Assembly (NCBI GenBank): GCA_003554105.1
Contig: PWFQ01000073.1
Span: 1 to 64,000, forward strand
DNA: 64,000 nucleotides
Direction of reading: 5' to 3'
Source of the DNA: Clostridiaceae bacterium
Lineage (GTDB): Bacteria > Bacillota > Clostridia > Peptostreptococcales > T1SED10-28
The translations under genes were made by a program, and so were the position numbers. Every line of letters starts with the position of its first letter. Position 1 is the first letter of the stretch. The notes under the pieces are model-generated. The model was not told the DNA's origin and did no database searches. It saw nothing but the letters and a program-made list of their open reading frames with translations. Below, one piece after another: positions 1 through 7,457 of this stretch.

Positions 1-62
1 AAGCTCTCTATAAATATAGTTGACGTACGGGAATTATGGATTATAGAAAAAGGAGTGATGAG

Positions 63-344
63 ATGAAAGCGATTTATCGAAAAACTGTTATTGCGGAAAG
101 TGACAAAACCGTAATGGTTGAGGGAAATCACTATTTTCCAATGAACAGTATTAAAAAAGAATACCTTGAAGAGAGTGATTATCGAACGACTTGCCCATGG
201 AAAGGAAGGGCGCATTATTTTCATGTGAAGGTTGAAGGAAATCGATCGCAGGATGCAGCATGGACCTACCCTGATCCAAAGGATGCAGCGGTTGAAATTA
301 AAGATCATGTGGCATTTTGGAAAGATGTGGAGGTTGTGGAATAA
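63..344 (+). CDS. DUF427 domain protein
   Basis: This is a 93-residue protein matching the DUF427 family, small beta-rich proteins of unknown biochemical role. The diagnostic CPWKG motif lies at residues 44-48, followed by a HYFHV stretch and a WTYPDP segment near the C-terminus, and the length is normal for the family. I chose the ATG at 63 over the in-frame ATG at 36 because AAAGGAG (49-55) sits 7 nt before it and the DUF427 core starts here. It is the first gene of the selenoprotein cluster and ends 31 nt before the next gene. Its part in the pathway is unknown; a small-molecule-binding or accessory role would be a guess. Confidence 0.85.
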   Translation: MKAIYRKTVIAESDKTVMVEGNHYFPMNSIKKEYLEESDYRTTCPWKGRAHYFHVKVEGNRSQDAAWTYPDPKDAAVEIKDHVAFWKDVEVVE

Positions 345-375
345 TAACTTGAAACCTATGGGAGGCTAATACAGG

Positions 376-1326
376 ATGGATACGATGAAAGACTTTAAAA
401 ACGCTTTTTCATATGGAGAAAGAAACAACCTGAACTTTAAATTCCTGGCACACCTTTCAGAGAAGGAGGCAGCGGATTTTATTGAAACTTCGTTTCAATT
501 GATGGAAGATGGATTAAACGGAAGATTCCCCGGGCGATTAATTGAGCATATTATCCAAGGGCAAAAGAAAGTTTATTCAGTACCCGGGAAGTTCACCTAT
601 GAAACCGGAATTTTTCATGCATTAGGGAAAAAAGTTTCAGAGGCGACGATAGGACTCTGTACATCCAGTGGCCACTTTGTAAAAGGCGATGATCCCAAGC
701 CCTTGGGAGTAGAAGGAATGACTCAGACGGAAGCTGTCTACCGAATTCAGGAGTTTCTTAGAGAAACTCCGCAGCTGTCGGCCATTCCCAAATCTGTTGA
801 GATGAAGAACCTGCAAGTACGTCATGGGGGATACGATATTTCAGGAACTGAAATCGATGGGAATATCACCTTTCCCATAGAACCGCTTGCTTGCCTGGAG
901 AAAGAAAAACACATCGGAAAATTAGCGGACAAACTGTATTCCTTTGTGGGTGCATGTGCTCAGGGACCTCTGAAAAAAGTCGTAAAAGACGATTGGATCG
1001 ATCTCATCAAAGCTCAGGGAATTGAAGGAATGATCCTTGTACCGGTGTGACCGGTTTGTCACGTGTCCGTGGGGCACTTGGCAAGAATCCTGGAAGAAGA
1101 GGGAATTGCTACAGTGGTCATCGCAACAGAAGTGTTTGAAAAGCGTTTAACTTCCATGACATTACCTCGAATTCTGCTTACACCCTATCCGATGGGAAGA
1201 CCTCTCGGATTTCCCAAACAGGGAACGGAGCATAAGCAAATTATTGTCGAAGCTCTGAATCTTCTTGAAGCAAGTAAAGACTTTTCAACTCACTATTGGA
1301 AGAAGGAGAGACCTTATGAAGTATGA
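376..1326 (+). CDS. GrdB/PrdB-family selenoprotein (in-frame UGA = Sec225)
   Basis: The reading frame runs 316 residues if the TGA at 1048-1050 is decoded as selenocysteine; the frame continues without another stop to TGA 1324-1326. The Sec falls in a U-P-V-C motif (Sec225, Cys228) followed by HVSVG. This is the redox signature of the glycine/sarcosine/betaine/D-proline reductase selenoprotein B family (GrdB, PrdB). An upstream block with RHGGYD, FPIEPL and LADKLYSF aligns with THGHYD, FPIDRL and IASNYYTF in the second selenoprotein downstream, so the two are homologous. At 316 residues it is longer than PrdB (about 240) and shorter than GrdB (about 430). A hairpin begins 12 nt after the UGA (8 nt counting its short outer stem). 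GGGAGG (360-365) precedes the ATG. The end overlaps the next gene by 11 nt, suggesting coupled translation. Substrate is unknown; reductive C-N, C-S or similar cleavage is an inference from the family. Confidence 0.88.
1051..1082 (+). promoter_or_regulatory. Candidate bacterial SECIS element (selenoprotein 1)
   Basis: Immediately after the UGA codon the mRNA can fold with GUGUCC (1063-1068) pairing to GGGCAC (1072-1077) around a 3-nt GUG loop. A short outer stem GUC (1058-1060)/GGC (1080-1082) is separated from it by a 2x2 internal loop. Bacterial SelB reads such a hairpin within the first ~40 nt after the Sec codon inside the coding sequence, so position and size fit. The apical loop is small, so the exact fold is uncertain. 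Confidence 0.6.
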
Positions 1327-2788
1327 TTTTCACACAATTGTTATAGGAGCTGGAAGTGCCGGTCTTATGACGGCTAGTATACTGGCAGGCCTTGGAGCAA
1401 AAGTCGCCTTAATTGAAAAAAACAAGATGGGAGGAGACTGCTTGAATACCGGGTGTGTTCCCAGCAAGGCTCTTCTTTATCATGCGGAAAACCAAAGAAA
1501 GTATTCTTTCGGGAGTCATGACGCTGAAACAGAGGCTTTCTCGAATGTGATGAAAGGGATCCATCATACCATCGATCAGATTGCTCCACATGATTCCGTA
1601 GAGCGGTTTGAGGAAATGGGTGTCAATGTGTTTGAAGGCCATGGGAAGCTGCTGGATCCTCACCGGGTTGAAGTGGCGTTTTACAAGGGGAAGCAGATGG
1701 AAACAATCGAGCTCACCGGTAAAAACATTGTGATTGCCACCGGATCAAGGCCAAGGGTCCCAGACCTTGAAGGGCTGAGTACTATCTCCTATTTGACCAA
1801 TGAAACCCTCTTTCATCTCGAAAAGCTACCGGAAAGGCTGGTCATATGGGGAGGTGGGCCGATTTCCATGGAAATCGGTCAAGCTTTCTCAAGACTTGGT
1901 AGTGATGTTTCTGTAATCCTCCGAGGCAACAGACTGTTTAAAAAGGATGAACCTGAGGTTCATGAAGTGATGAAAGATTTATTAGAGAAAGATGGAATCA
2001 CCTTTTATTTCGGCTATGAACCGATGGCAATCAGAAAAATGGAGAAAGAAAATAAAGCAGTTCATGAGCAGTTTCAGATTCTGATGAAGCAGAGAGAAAC
2101 CGGGGTTGAGAAGAGCATTACCGCTGACCGGCTGTTACTGGCTTTGGGCAGAGAGGCCACCACTGAGAATCTTGGCTTGGAGAATGCAGGGATTGAGCGC
2201 GACCAAAGGGATTATGTCAAAGTCAACCGGCACCTGCAGACCTCAAGAAAAAATATTTTTGCCTGCGGTGATATCCTTGGAGATTTTCAATTTACTCATA
2301 TGGCAGGCTATGAAGCAGAGATTGTTACAAGAAACCTGATGCTTCCCGTTAAAACAAAAGCAGAGTACAGCAAAGCCGTCTGGACGACCTATACGAAGCC
2401 CCAGGTCGCTCACAGCGGACATACGGAAACCTCAGCCAAGGAAGCTGGGAAACTTGGAAAAGTATTAGTGAAATCTTCCCAGGACGTGGATCGGAGCATG
2501 ATCGAAGGTGACACTGCAGGATTTGCAAAGCTGATCCTTGACCGGAGGGGAAGAATCATCGGAGGCACCATCGTTTCCAATGAGGCGGGAGAAATGATTA
2601 CTGGGGTTTCATTGGCAATCAGGAAGAAGTTAAAGCTTGGAGCATTCCAGTCCTTGATTTACTCCTATCCCACAAAGTCAGAAATTTTTAAAGCCCTTGC
2701 GGTGGATAATTTGCAGGATTCTGTAAAACCTTGGCAAAGAAATCTAATAAAAAAATGGTTGGGGCGATCAATCAATAGAGAGAGGTGA
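1316..2788 (+). CDS. MerA-like FAD-dependent pyridine nucleotide-disulfide oxidoreductase
   Basis: This 490-residue flavoprotein belongs to the class I disulfide reductase family (dihydrolipoamide dehydrogenase, mercuric reductase, glutathione reductase). The FAD-binding GAGSAG is at residues 11-16 and the redox disulfide is in GGDCLNTGCVPSK (Cys42, Cys47). A second Rossmann motif GGGPISMEIG marks the NAD(P)H site, ACGD is the second FAD contact, and a dimerisation domain completes the fold. The C-terminal YPTKSE has Tyr where lipoamide dehydrogenase has the catalytic His of HPT..E, as in mercuric-reductase-like members. There is no N-terminal HMA domain and no C-terminal vicinal Cys pair, so it is unlikely to be a true mercuric reductase. 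The start at 1316 follows AGAAGGAGAG; an earlier in-frame start would lie inside the upstream gene. It sits between two selenoproteins and may feed them electrons (inference). Confidence 0.85.
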   Translation: MKYDFHTIVIGAGSAGLMTASILAGLGAKVALIEKNKMGGDCLNTGCVPSKALLYHAENQRKYSFGSHDAETEAFSNVMKGIHHTIDQIAPHDSVERFEEMGVNVFEGHGKLLDPHRVEVAFYKGKQMETIELTGKNIVIATGSRPRVPDLEGLSTISYLTNETLFHLEKLPERLVIWGGGPISMEIGQAFSRLGSDVSVILRGNRLFKKDEPEVHEVMKDLLEKDGITFYFGYEPMAIRKMEKENKAVHEQFQILMKQRETGVEKSITADRLLLALGREATTENLGLENAGIERDQRDYVKVNRHLQTSRKNIFACGDILGDFQFTHMAGYEAEIVTRNLMLPVKTKAEYSKAVWTTYTKPQVAHSGHTETSAKEAGKLGKVLVKSSQDVDRSMIEGDTAGFAKLILDRRGRIIGGTIVSNEAGEMITGVSLAIRKKLKLGAFQSLIYSYPTKSEIFKALAVDNLQDSVKPWQRNLIKKWLGRSINRER

Positions 2789-2793
2789 AAGGT

Positions 2794-3537
2794 ATGGCTA
2801 AGGATGGAAAGGGAATCATTGAAAAACTGATCGGAAAAATTGTGGAATTAAAGCCTTCAAAAGCCTATGGCCCCCCGGAAATTGCACCTGTCAAGAAGGA
2901 ACTGAAAGAGTGCAGAGTCGCCCTTGTTACAACAGCGGGAGTGCATTTAAAAAATGATCTGCCATTTGATGTTACAGGCAGTGATCCTTCATATCGCATG
3001 GTTCCAGGCGAATCTGAAATGGAGGACCTGATGATTACCCACGGTCATTACGACGACAGTCAGGCCCACTTGGATATCAATGTGGTCTTTCCGATTGATC
3101 GATTAAGGGAGCTGGAGGACGAAGGGGTGATCGGATCTATTGCATCGAACTATTATACTTTTCGCGGATATATTCCAAAAATCCGCCCTCTCATAAAAAA
3201 ATCGGCTCCCGAGGTAGCGGAAGCTTTAGTAAAAGATCAGGTAGATATCGCAATTCTTACACCGGGCTGATACATCTGCCATCAGTCTGTAGGACTGATA
3301 CAGCGTGAAATTGAGAAGCAGGGAATCAGGACAGCATCCATTATGCATCTACCGAAAGTAGGCAAAAAAGTCCGTCCGCCCAGGATGATGCACATTCGGT
3401 TTCCACTTGGAAAAACCTTCGGGCTTGCCGGTGACAGAGAAACTCAACGAAGCATCCTGGAGGACCTTTTGAACTTTGCCCTTGAGGGTGAGACGGAAAG
3501 CATTGTGGAACTTCCTTATCGATGGAAGCGACCGTAA
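2794..3537 (+). CDS. PrdB-like selenoprotein (in-frame UGA = Sec159)
   Basis: With TGA 3268-3270 read as selenocysteine the product has 247 residues, close to PrdB, the Sec subunit of D-proline reductase (about 240). The redox motif is TPG-U-Y-I-C-HQSVG (Sec159, Cys162); the frame then continues 89 codons to TAA 3535-3537 with PrdB-like sequence (HLPKVG, PPRMMHIRFPLG). Upstream are THGHYD and FPIDRL, shared with the first selenoprotein. The ATG at 2794 is 6 nt after AGGTG. A GTG at 2785 is in frame but leaves almost no room for a ribosome site beyond the preceding gene's end. No prdA, prdC, prdD or prdE is nearby, so the call is family-level rather than D-proline reductase. It probably acts with the upstream flavoprotein and selenoprotein. 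Confidence 0.88.
3271..3300 (+). promoter_or_regulatory. SECIS hairpin (selenoprotein 2)
   Basis: A perfect 7-bp stem AUCAGUC (3281-3287)/GACUGAU (3293-3299) closes a UGUAG loop, starting 10 nt after the UGA. The GU-containing apex resembles the SelB-binding loop of the E. coli fdhF SECIS. This is the clearest of the three SECIS candidates in the window. Confidence 0.78.
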
Positions 3538-3546
3538 CATTTCATC

Positions 3547-4080
3547 TCAAATCACCTCGAAACGAAAGGCTAAAACCTTCGAACCGCTCTTTGTGGTCTC
3601 GGAGGTTTCTTTGTACTCTTTAGAAACGTAAGAGTTAAGAAATGAGCGCCAAAACTCCTGAGTCCTAAAATTTCTATCGCTGGGATTTGTATAAAAACTC
3701 CAACGCCCGGGAAAACGATTGAAAATCATTTTCGCAGCCACCTTACCTAATCCTGTTCCCCTGTAAGGACGGAGAAGAAAAAACTCATGAAGACAGATTT
3801 CACTTTCCACCGGGCAATAAGGGGTCTTTGCGACGAATGCAAACCCGATAGGAACTTCTTCATTGCAGATAAGATAGGGGAAAAAAATGTTTTCATCGGA
3901 CCACCAGATGTCGAAGTGACGGAACTGGTCCTCAAGGGTTTGAGAATCATCTTCCTCAAAGATTCCATGGATATTGGGCTTCATTTCCCAAATCTCCGCC
4001 ATATCATGTAAATATAGAGGGTAGAGATTTTTGACAATGTACTTTTTTGATAAATCGGCTTTAACAATTGACAGGATCAT
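3547..4080 (-). CDS. GNAT family N-acetyltransferase
   Basis: The 177-residue product has a GNAT fold. The acetyl-CoA-binding motif A is visible as FFLLRPYRGTGLGKVAAKMI (about residues 99-118) with R-x-x-G-x-G, followed by a WSFYTNPSDRN segment and a C-terminal strand. The N-terminal half (DMAEIWEM, FDIWWSD) is the variable acceptor-binding part, so the substrate is not predictable. It is transcribed against its neighbours, converging with the selenoprotein cluster. AAGGAGGAACCCT precedes the start codon. It looks like a single-gene unit. Confidence 0.8.
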   Translation of the reverse strand: MILSIVKADLSKKYIVKNLYPLYLHDMAEIWEMKPNIHGIFEEDDSQTLEDQFRHFDIWWSDENIFFPYLICNEEVPIGFAFVAKTPYCPVESEICLHEFFLLRPYRGTGLGKVAAKMIFNRFPGRWSFYTNPSDRNFRTQEFWRSFLNSYVSKEYKETSETTKSGSKVLAFRFEVI

Positions 4081-4259
4081 AGGGTTCCTCCTTGATTGAT
4101 CGTAGTTTTAGAGATTCCACTCTTTGAAATTTTTCGCAGTAATTTTGAAAATTCTTTACTAAATCATTATAGTATAATTTTTGAATAGTGAATATTAAAA
4201 AATAGGGTATGGGTATATAATACGTAAGTTTAGTTAATTTGATATAAAGGAGGTCGCTT

Positions 4260-5618
4260 ATGTCAATCAAGAAAATACATGCCGAAATTTCCAGGTTGAA
4301 AGAAGAGCATCTGGAGATTCTAAAAGTTATAGTGAGACAGAAGAGCATTAGCACTAAGGGAGAAGGAGTTAGAGAGTGCGCAGACTTATTAAAAGGAATT
4401 ATGGAAAAAGGAGGGATCAGTACGACGATCTTCGAGACTGATGGTCAACCGTTGGTGTTCGGAGAAGTGAAAGGAAAAAGCCCCGAAGGATTTACAGTTT
4501 TGTTTTATGGGCACTATGATGTACAGCCTCCGGAACCTCTTGAAAAATGGGATAGCCCACCCTTCGAACCGACAATCAGGGAAGACCGGATTTATGGGAG
4601 AGGAACCGGGGATAACAAAGGACAGCTGATCACCCATGTTTTAGCGGTCAAAAGTTACCTCGATACGGTCGGGTCACTTCCTGTTAATGTGAAATTTCTC
4701 TTTGAAGGAGAAGAAGAGATCGGGAGCCCGAACCTGACAAAGTTTGTTCAGGAACATAGAGAGTTGCTGAAATCGGACCTCGTATTAACTTCTGACGGAC
4801 CATTACATGACAGTGGTGCTCCTTTAATTGCGTTTGGAGTTCGTGGTGTGATGAATTTTGACCTTCACCTGGATACAGCAACGATGGATAATCATTCAGG
4901 TAACAAGGGAGGGGTTATTCCTAACGCAATCTGGGAGATGGTGGATTTTTTATCAACGATGAAAGACGGAAAAGACCGTGTGCTGATTTCGGGTTTTTAT
5001 GACGATGTGATAGAACCGACAACCCATGAAAGGGAATTGATTAGTCGTTTATCCTATGATCCTGAAGGTTTGGCAAAAATTTATGGAGTAGAGGAAATTC
5101 CTCTCAAAAAAGAAGAATTTTACTCACGTCTGTTATTTAAACCGACACTGACGATCAACGGGATCAAAGGAGGACATAGCGGAGCAGGAACAAAGAATAT
5201 CATTCCCTGCGAGGTGACAGCAAAGATGGAAATTCGGCTGGTGTATGATCAGGATCCGGAAGACTTGATGGAAAAGGTAAAGAAACATATTCAAATGCAT
5301 AATCCGAAAATTCGTCTCACGAGAGAGGAAGAGGACATGCGTCCTTCAAGGACTTCATCGGAGCTGGATATTTCAAAAGCAGTTATCCGAGCTGTTGAGA
5401 AAGGTTTCAATGAAACTCCCCTTATCTATCCGGCAATGGGAGGAAGCCTGCCCGATTATGTGTGGACGAAAGTTCTTGGTGTCCCCTCTATCATGATTCC
5501 TTATGCAAATGCGGACGAAGCGAATCATGCCCCGAATGAAAATCTAAAGCTGGAATGCTTTTATAAGGGAATTCATACCAGTGCACAAGTGATCAATGAG
5601 TTGGGAAAAACTTTTTAA
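4260..5618 (+). CDS. M20 family dipeptidase / metallopeptidase
   Basis: The 452-residue protein is an M20 zinc peptidase of the dipeptidase subfamily (carnosine dipeptidase-like; DapE/ArgE relatives). Metal ligands and catalytic residues are visible: YGHYDVQ (His85, Asp87), RGTGDNKGQ (bridging Asp118), FEGEEEIGS (Glu151, Glu152), and a final His in EANHAPNENL. The insertion dimerisation domain includes NGIKGGHSGAGTKNIIP. There is no signal peptide, so it is cytosolic and probably hydrolyses imported di- or tripeptides. The ATG is preceded by AAAGGAGG at good spacing. It appears monocistronic; a TATAAT at 4216-4221 may be its -10 element, but I see no good -35. Confidence 0.9.
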   Translation: MSIKKIHAEISRLKEEHLEILKVIVRQKSISTKGEGVRECADLLKGIMEKGGISTTIFETDGQPLVFGEVKGKSPEGFTVLFYGHYDVQPPEPLEKWDSPPFEPTIREDRIYGRGTGDNKGQLITHVLAVKSYLDTVGSLPVNVKFLFEGEEEIGSPNLTKFVQEHRELLKSDLVLTSDGPLHDSGAPLIAFGVRGVMNFDLHLDTATMDNHSGNKGGVIPNAIWEMVDFLSTMKDGKDRVLISGFYDDVIEPTTHERELISRLSYDPEGLAKIYGVEEIPLKKEEFYSRLLFKPTLTINGIKGGHSGAGTKNIIPCEVTAKMEIRLVYDQDPEDLMEKVKKHIQMHNPKIRLTREEEDMRPSRTSSELDISKAVIRAVEKGFNETPLIYPAMGGSLPDYVWTKVLGVPSIMIPYANADEANHAPNENLKLECFYKGIHTSAQVINELGKTF

Positions 5619-5679
5619 TCAATCGAATAAATCCCATCCATTTACATTTTTTATGAAATCGGTTATGATGACCTTGTGG

Positions 5680-5769
5680 GCAGAGTAGGTAGTATGCGTT
5701 AAGTGTTAGAAGATGGGAAGTTGCTTCTAAACGAAGATGGATATCGCGTTATACTGCTGCATCCGCTGC
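5680..5769 (+). promoter_or_regulatory. THF (tetrahydrofolate) riboswitch
   Basis: The leader matches the folT-type THF riboswitch pattern: GCAG...AGUAGGUAGUAUGCGUUAAGUG, then a variable arm AGAUGGGAAGU, ACGAAGAUGGAUAUCGCG, and the closing GCAUCCGCUGC. The outer stem pairs GCAG (5680-5683) with CUGC (5766-5769), and GUAGUAU pairs with AUACUGC. It lies 80 nt before a folate transporter gene, as in known Firmicutes examples. It should reduce expression when reduced folate is plentiful. Confidence 0.88.
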
Positions 5770-5793
5770 TTCACCATTGGAGAGTTTACTGAA

Positions 5794-5836
5794 TTTCTCT
5801 TAATGTTGGAGCTTCTATGCCTAACCTTAAGAGAAA
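5794..5836 (+). promoter_or_regulatory. Expression-platform hairpin of the THF riboswitch
   Basis: TTTCTCTTAA (5794-5803) pairs perfectly with TTAAGAGAAA (5827-5836), extended by GTT/AAC, and ends directly against the GGAGG Shine-Dalgarno (5837-5841) of folT. GAGAG at 5779-5784 can compete for the left arm. There is no U-tract after the hairpin, so control of translation initiation is more likely than termination (inference). Confidence 0.6.
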
Positions 5837-5848
5837 GGAGGTGCTAAG

Positions 5849-6442
5849 ATGGATCGTTATGAAAATGCAAATGCAAAAGAGAAAAGGCTTACAAGCTATG
5901 GAAAATTAACAACTCGAACGTTGGTGATCAGTGCTTTGCTGATTGCTATGGCTGTTGTATTGGGACAGTTCTCTTTTATGGTGGGACCAAGCGTGCGAAT
6001 CGGGTTTAGCAGGGTTCCTATCATTGTATCGGGAATGCTGTTAGGACCTTTGGCAGGCGGATTAACCGGAGCCGTGCATGACATTATTAATTTCATGCTT
6101 CGCCCTGCAGGAGGATTTCACCCCGGCTTTACGCTAAGTGCAATGATGACGGGAATGATCCCGGGATTCGTCGTCCAGCTGAGCTTTCTATCCGCATTTA
6201 AGAAGCTTAATAAAAACAGGAAAGTCTTTACGGTAGCCAACGTGATTACAAGTGTGGCAGTTGTTTATGTGATTGTTACACTTCTCATGAACACCTATTG
6301 GTTATCACAGCTGATTGGCGACAGCTATCTTGTTTTGCTGCCTGTCAGAGCTTCAACTCAGTTGCTTGCAAACGTTGTAAATGCTTTGGTGATTATAATG
6401 CTTGCAAAACCTTTAGAAAGCTTTAAAAAGCAGTACTCATAA
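5849..6442 (+). CDS. folT: Folate ECF transporter S component FolT
   Basis: The 197-residue integral membrane protein has about six hydrophobic segments and the FolT/ThiT-like S-component pattern: LVISALLIAMAVVLGQF early, PSVRIGFSRVPII, and GGLTGAVHDIINFMLRPAGGF, the region that binds substrate and contacts the EcfT subunit. It captures folates; import needs the shared energising module EcfA-A'-T, encoded elsewhere. The THF riboswitch in its leader supports folate as substrate. GGAGG is 7 nt before the ATG. It stands alone and is followed by a terminator hairpin. Confidence 0.92.
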   Translation: MDRYENANAKEKRLTSYGKLTTRTLVISALLIAMAVVLGQFSFMVGPSVRIGFSRVPIIVSGMLLGPLAGGLTGAVHDIINFMLRPAGGFHPGFTLSAMMTGMIPGFVVQLSFLSAFKKLNKNRKVFTVANVITSVAVVYVIVTLLMNTYWLSQLIGDSYLVLLPVRASTQLLANVVNALVIIMLAKPLESFKKQYS

Positions 6443-6450
6443 ATCAATAC

Positions 6451-6509
6451 AACATAAAAATACCGGTGAGAAAGTTCTTAATGAACCTTACAGCGGTATT
6501 TTTTATGTT
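6451..6509 (+). terminator. Terminator after folT
   Basis: A long hairpin pairs AACATAAAAATACCG (6451-6465) with CGGTATTTTTTATGTT (6494-6509, one bulge), with a further inner stem GTGAG/CTTAC and GTTC/GAAC. The A/T arms supply U-tracts on both strands. Confidence 0.75.
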
Positions 6510-6719
6510 TTAAAGCAACCGGAAAGATTACACCGACCTTCCCGTTCAAAACTGCTATAATATAGTTAAGAAGTTCAGTCCTGAGAAGAAAGCATTATAC
6601 TTAGGAATTCTGACCTAAGAAGATTAACAATCCCTAAAAGTATGGATCAATTGATGTATAACGAAAAATGGGATTTAATAAATTGACCAGCTCAAAATAG
6701 AGTCTTTAGGAGGAGAATA

Positions 6720-7415
6720 ATGAAAAAAGAACATAAAAAGTTGATGGGTGTACTCCTGATTTTAGTTCTGGGCTTTGTTGGCATCCGGATGACCGGTTTT
6801 CACGAGCATATCAACCTGGATAATGCGAGACAGCTGGAAGCCTGGGTAAGTCAATATGGGATGTTGGGACCTGTTGTTTTTATCCTTATCTATATTTTAG
6901 CCTGCGTTCTTTTTTTGCCTGGTCTACCGGTCACCATTGTAGGAGCGTTGGCTTTCGGTGCTGTAAGGGGAGCTGTTTTTTCTTCGATAGGTGCTACTCT
7001 CGGTGCAACAGCTGCATTTCTCATTGCCCGTTATGCAGCACGGGGGATGGTGGAAAAATTGGTTGAGGGGAACGAACAGTTTGAAAAGATCGATAAAGGG
7101 GTAGAAAAAAACGGATGGCGAATGTTGATGGTTACCCGCATGGTTCCTTTATTTCCTTTTAATCTGCAAAACTTTGTCTATGGACTGACGAAAATCAAAC
7201 TCAGCACCTATATATTTGTTTCATGGATTTGCATGCTTCCTGCCGCCATTGCCTATAATTTTATGGCAGGATCCGTGGTAAGTGGAGAAGGGGATCTTGG
7301 GATGACTTTTTTATACCTGGGAATCGGAGCTGTATTTTTTGTTCTGGTCTCTTTCATCCCCGGTTATTTAAGCAATAAGAAAATTGTTGAAGTGGATGAG
7401 TTTAATAAGAAGTAG
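6720..7415 (+). CDS. TVP38/TMEM64 (VTT-domain) membrane protein
   Basis: The 231-residue protein has the VTT/SNARE-associated domain of the TVP38/TMEM64 group (E. coli YdjX/YdjZ). There is an N-terminal transmembrane segment, then GMLGPVVFILIYILACVLFLPG, a glycine-rich GALAFGAVRGAVFSSIGATLG block, the amphipathic ARYAARGMVEKL, and the conserved TRMVPLFPFNLQNFVYGLT motif, with two to three further helices. Family members are thought to move or scramble lipids or small solutes. It begins a likely operon with an ABC transporter and a CDP-alcohol phosphotransferase. The E. coli ydjXYZ-ynjABCDEF region has the same combination. TTAGGAGGAG precedes the ATG. Confidence 0.88.
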   Translation: MKKEHKKLMGVLLILVLGFVGIRMTGFHEHINLDNARQLEAWVSQYGMLGPVVFILIYILACVLFLPGLPVTIVGALAFGAVRGAVFSSIGATLGATAAFLIARYAARGMVEKLVEGNEQFEKIDKGVEKNGWRMLMVTRMVPLFPFNLQNFVYGLTKIKLSTYIFVSWICMLPAAIAYNFMAGSVVSGEGDLGMTFLYLGIGAVFFVLVSFIPGYLSNKKIVEVDEFNKK

Positions 7416-7457
7416 TTTTGTGAAGAGTTGAATGATGATAGATATTGGAGGAAAAAA

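Noticed and set aside
20..47. TTGACG and TATAGA upstream of the DUF427 gene as a promoter
   Set aside because: The implied transcript start would fall inside the Shine-Dalgarno region (49-55) of the gene.
1316..2788. True mercuric reductase with a mer operon
   Set aside because: No HMA domain, C-terminal Cys pair, merR, merT or merP is present; neighbours are selenoproteins.
2794..3537. Classical D-proline reductase PrdB
   Set aside because: PrdA, PrdC and other prd genes are absent, so only family membership is claimed.
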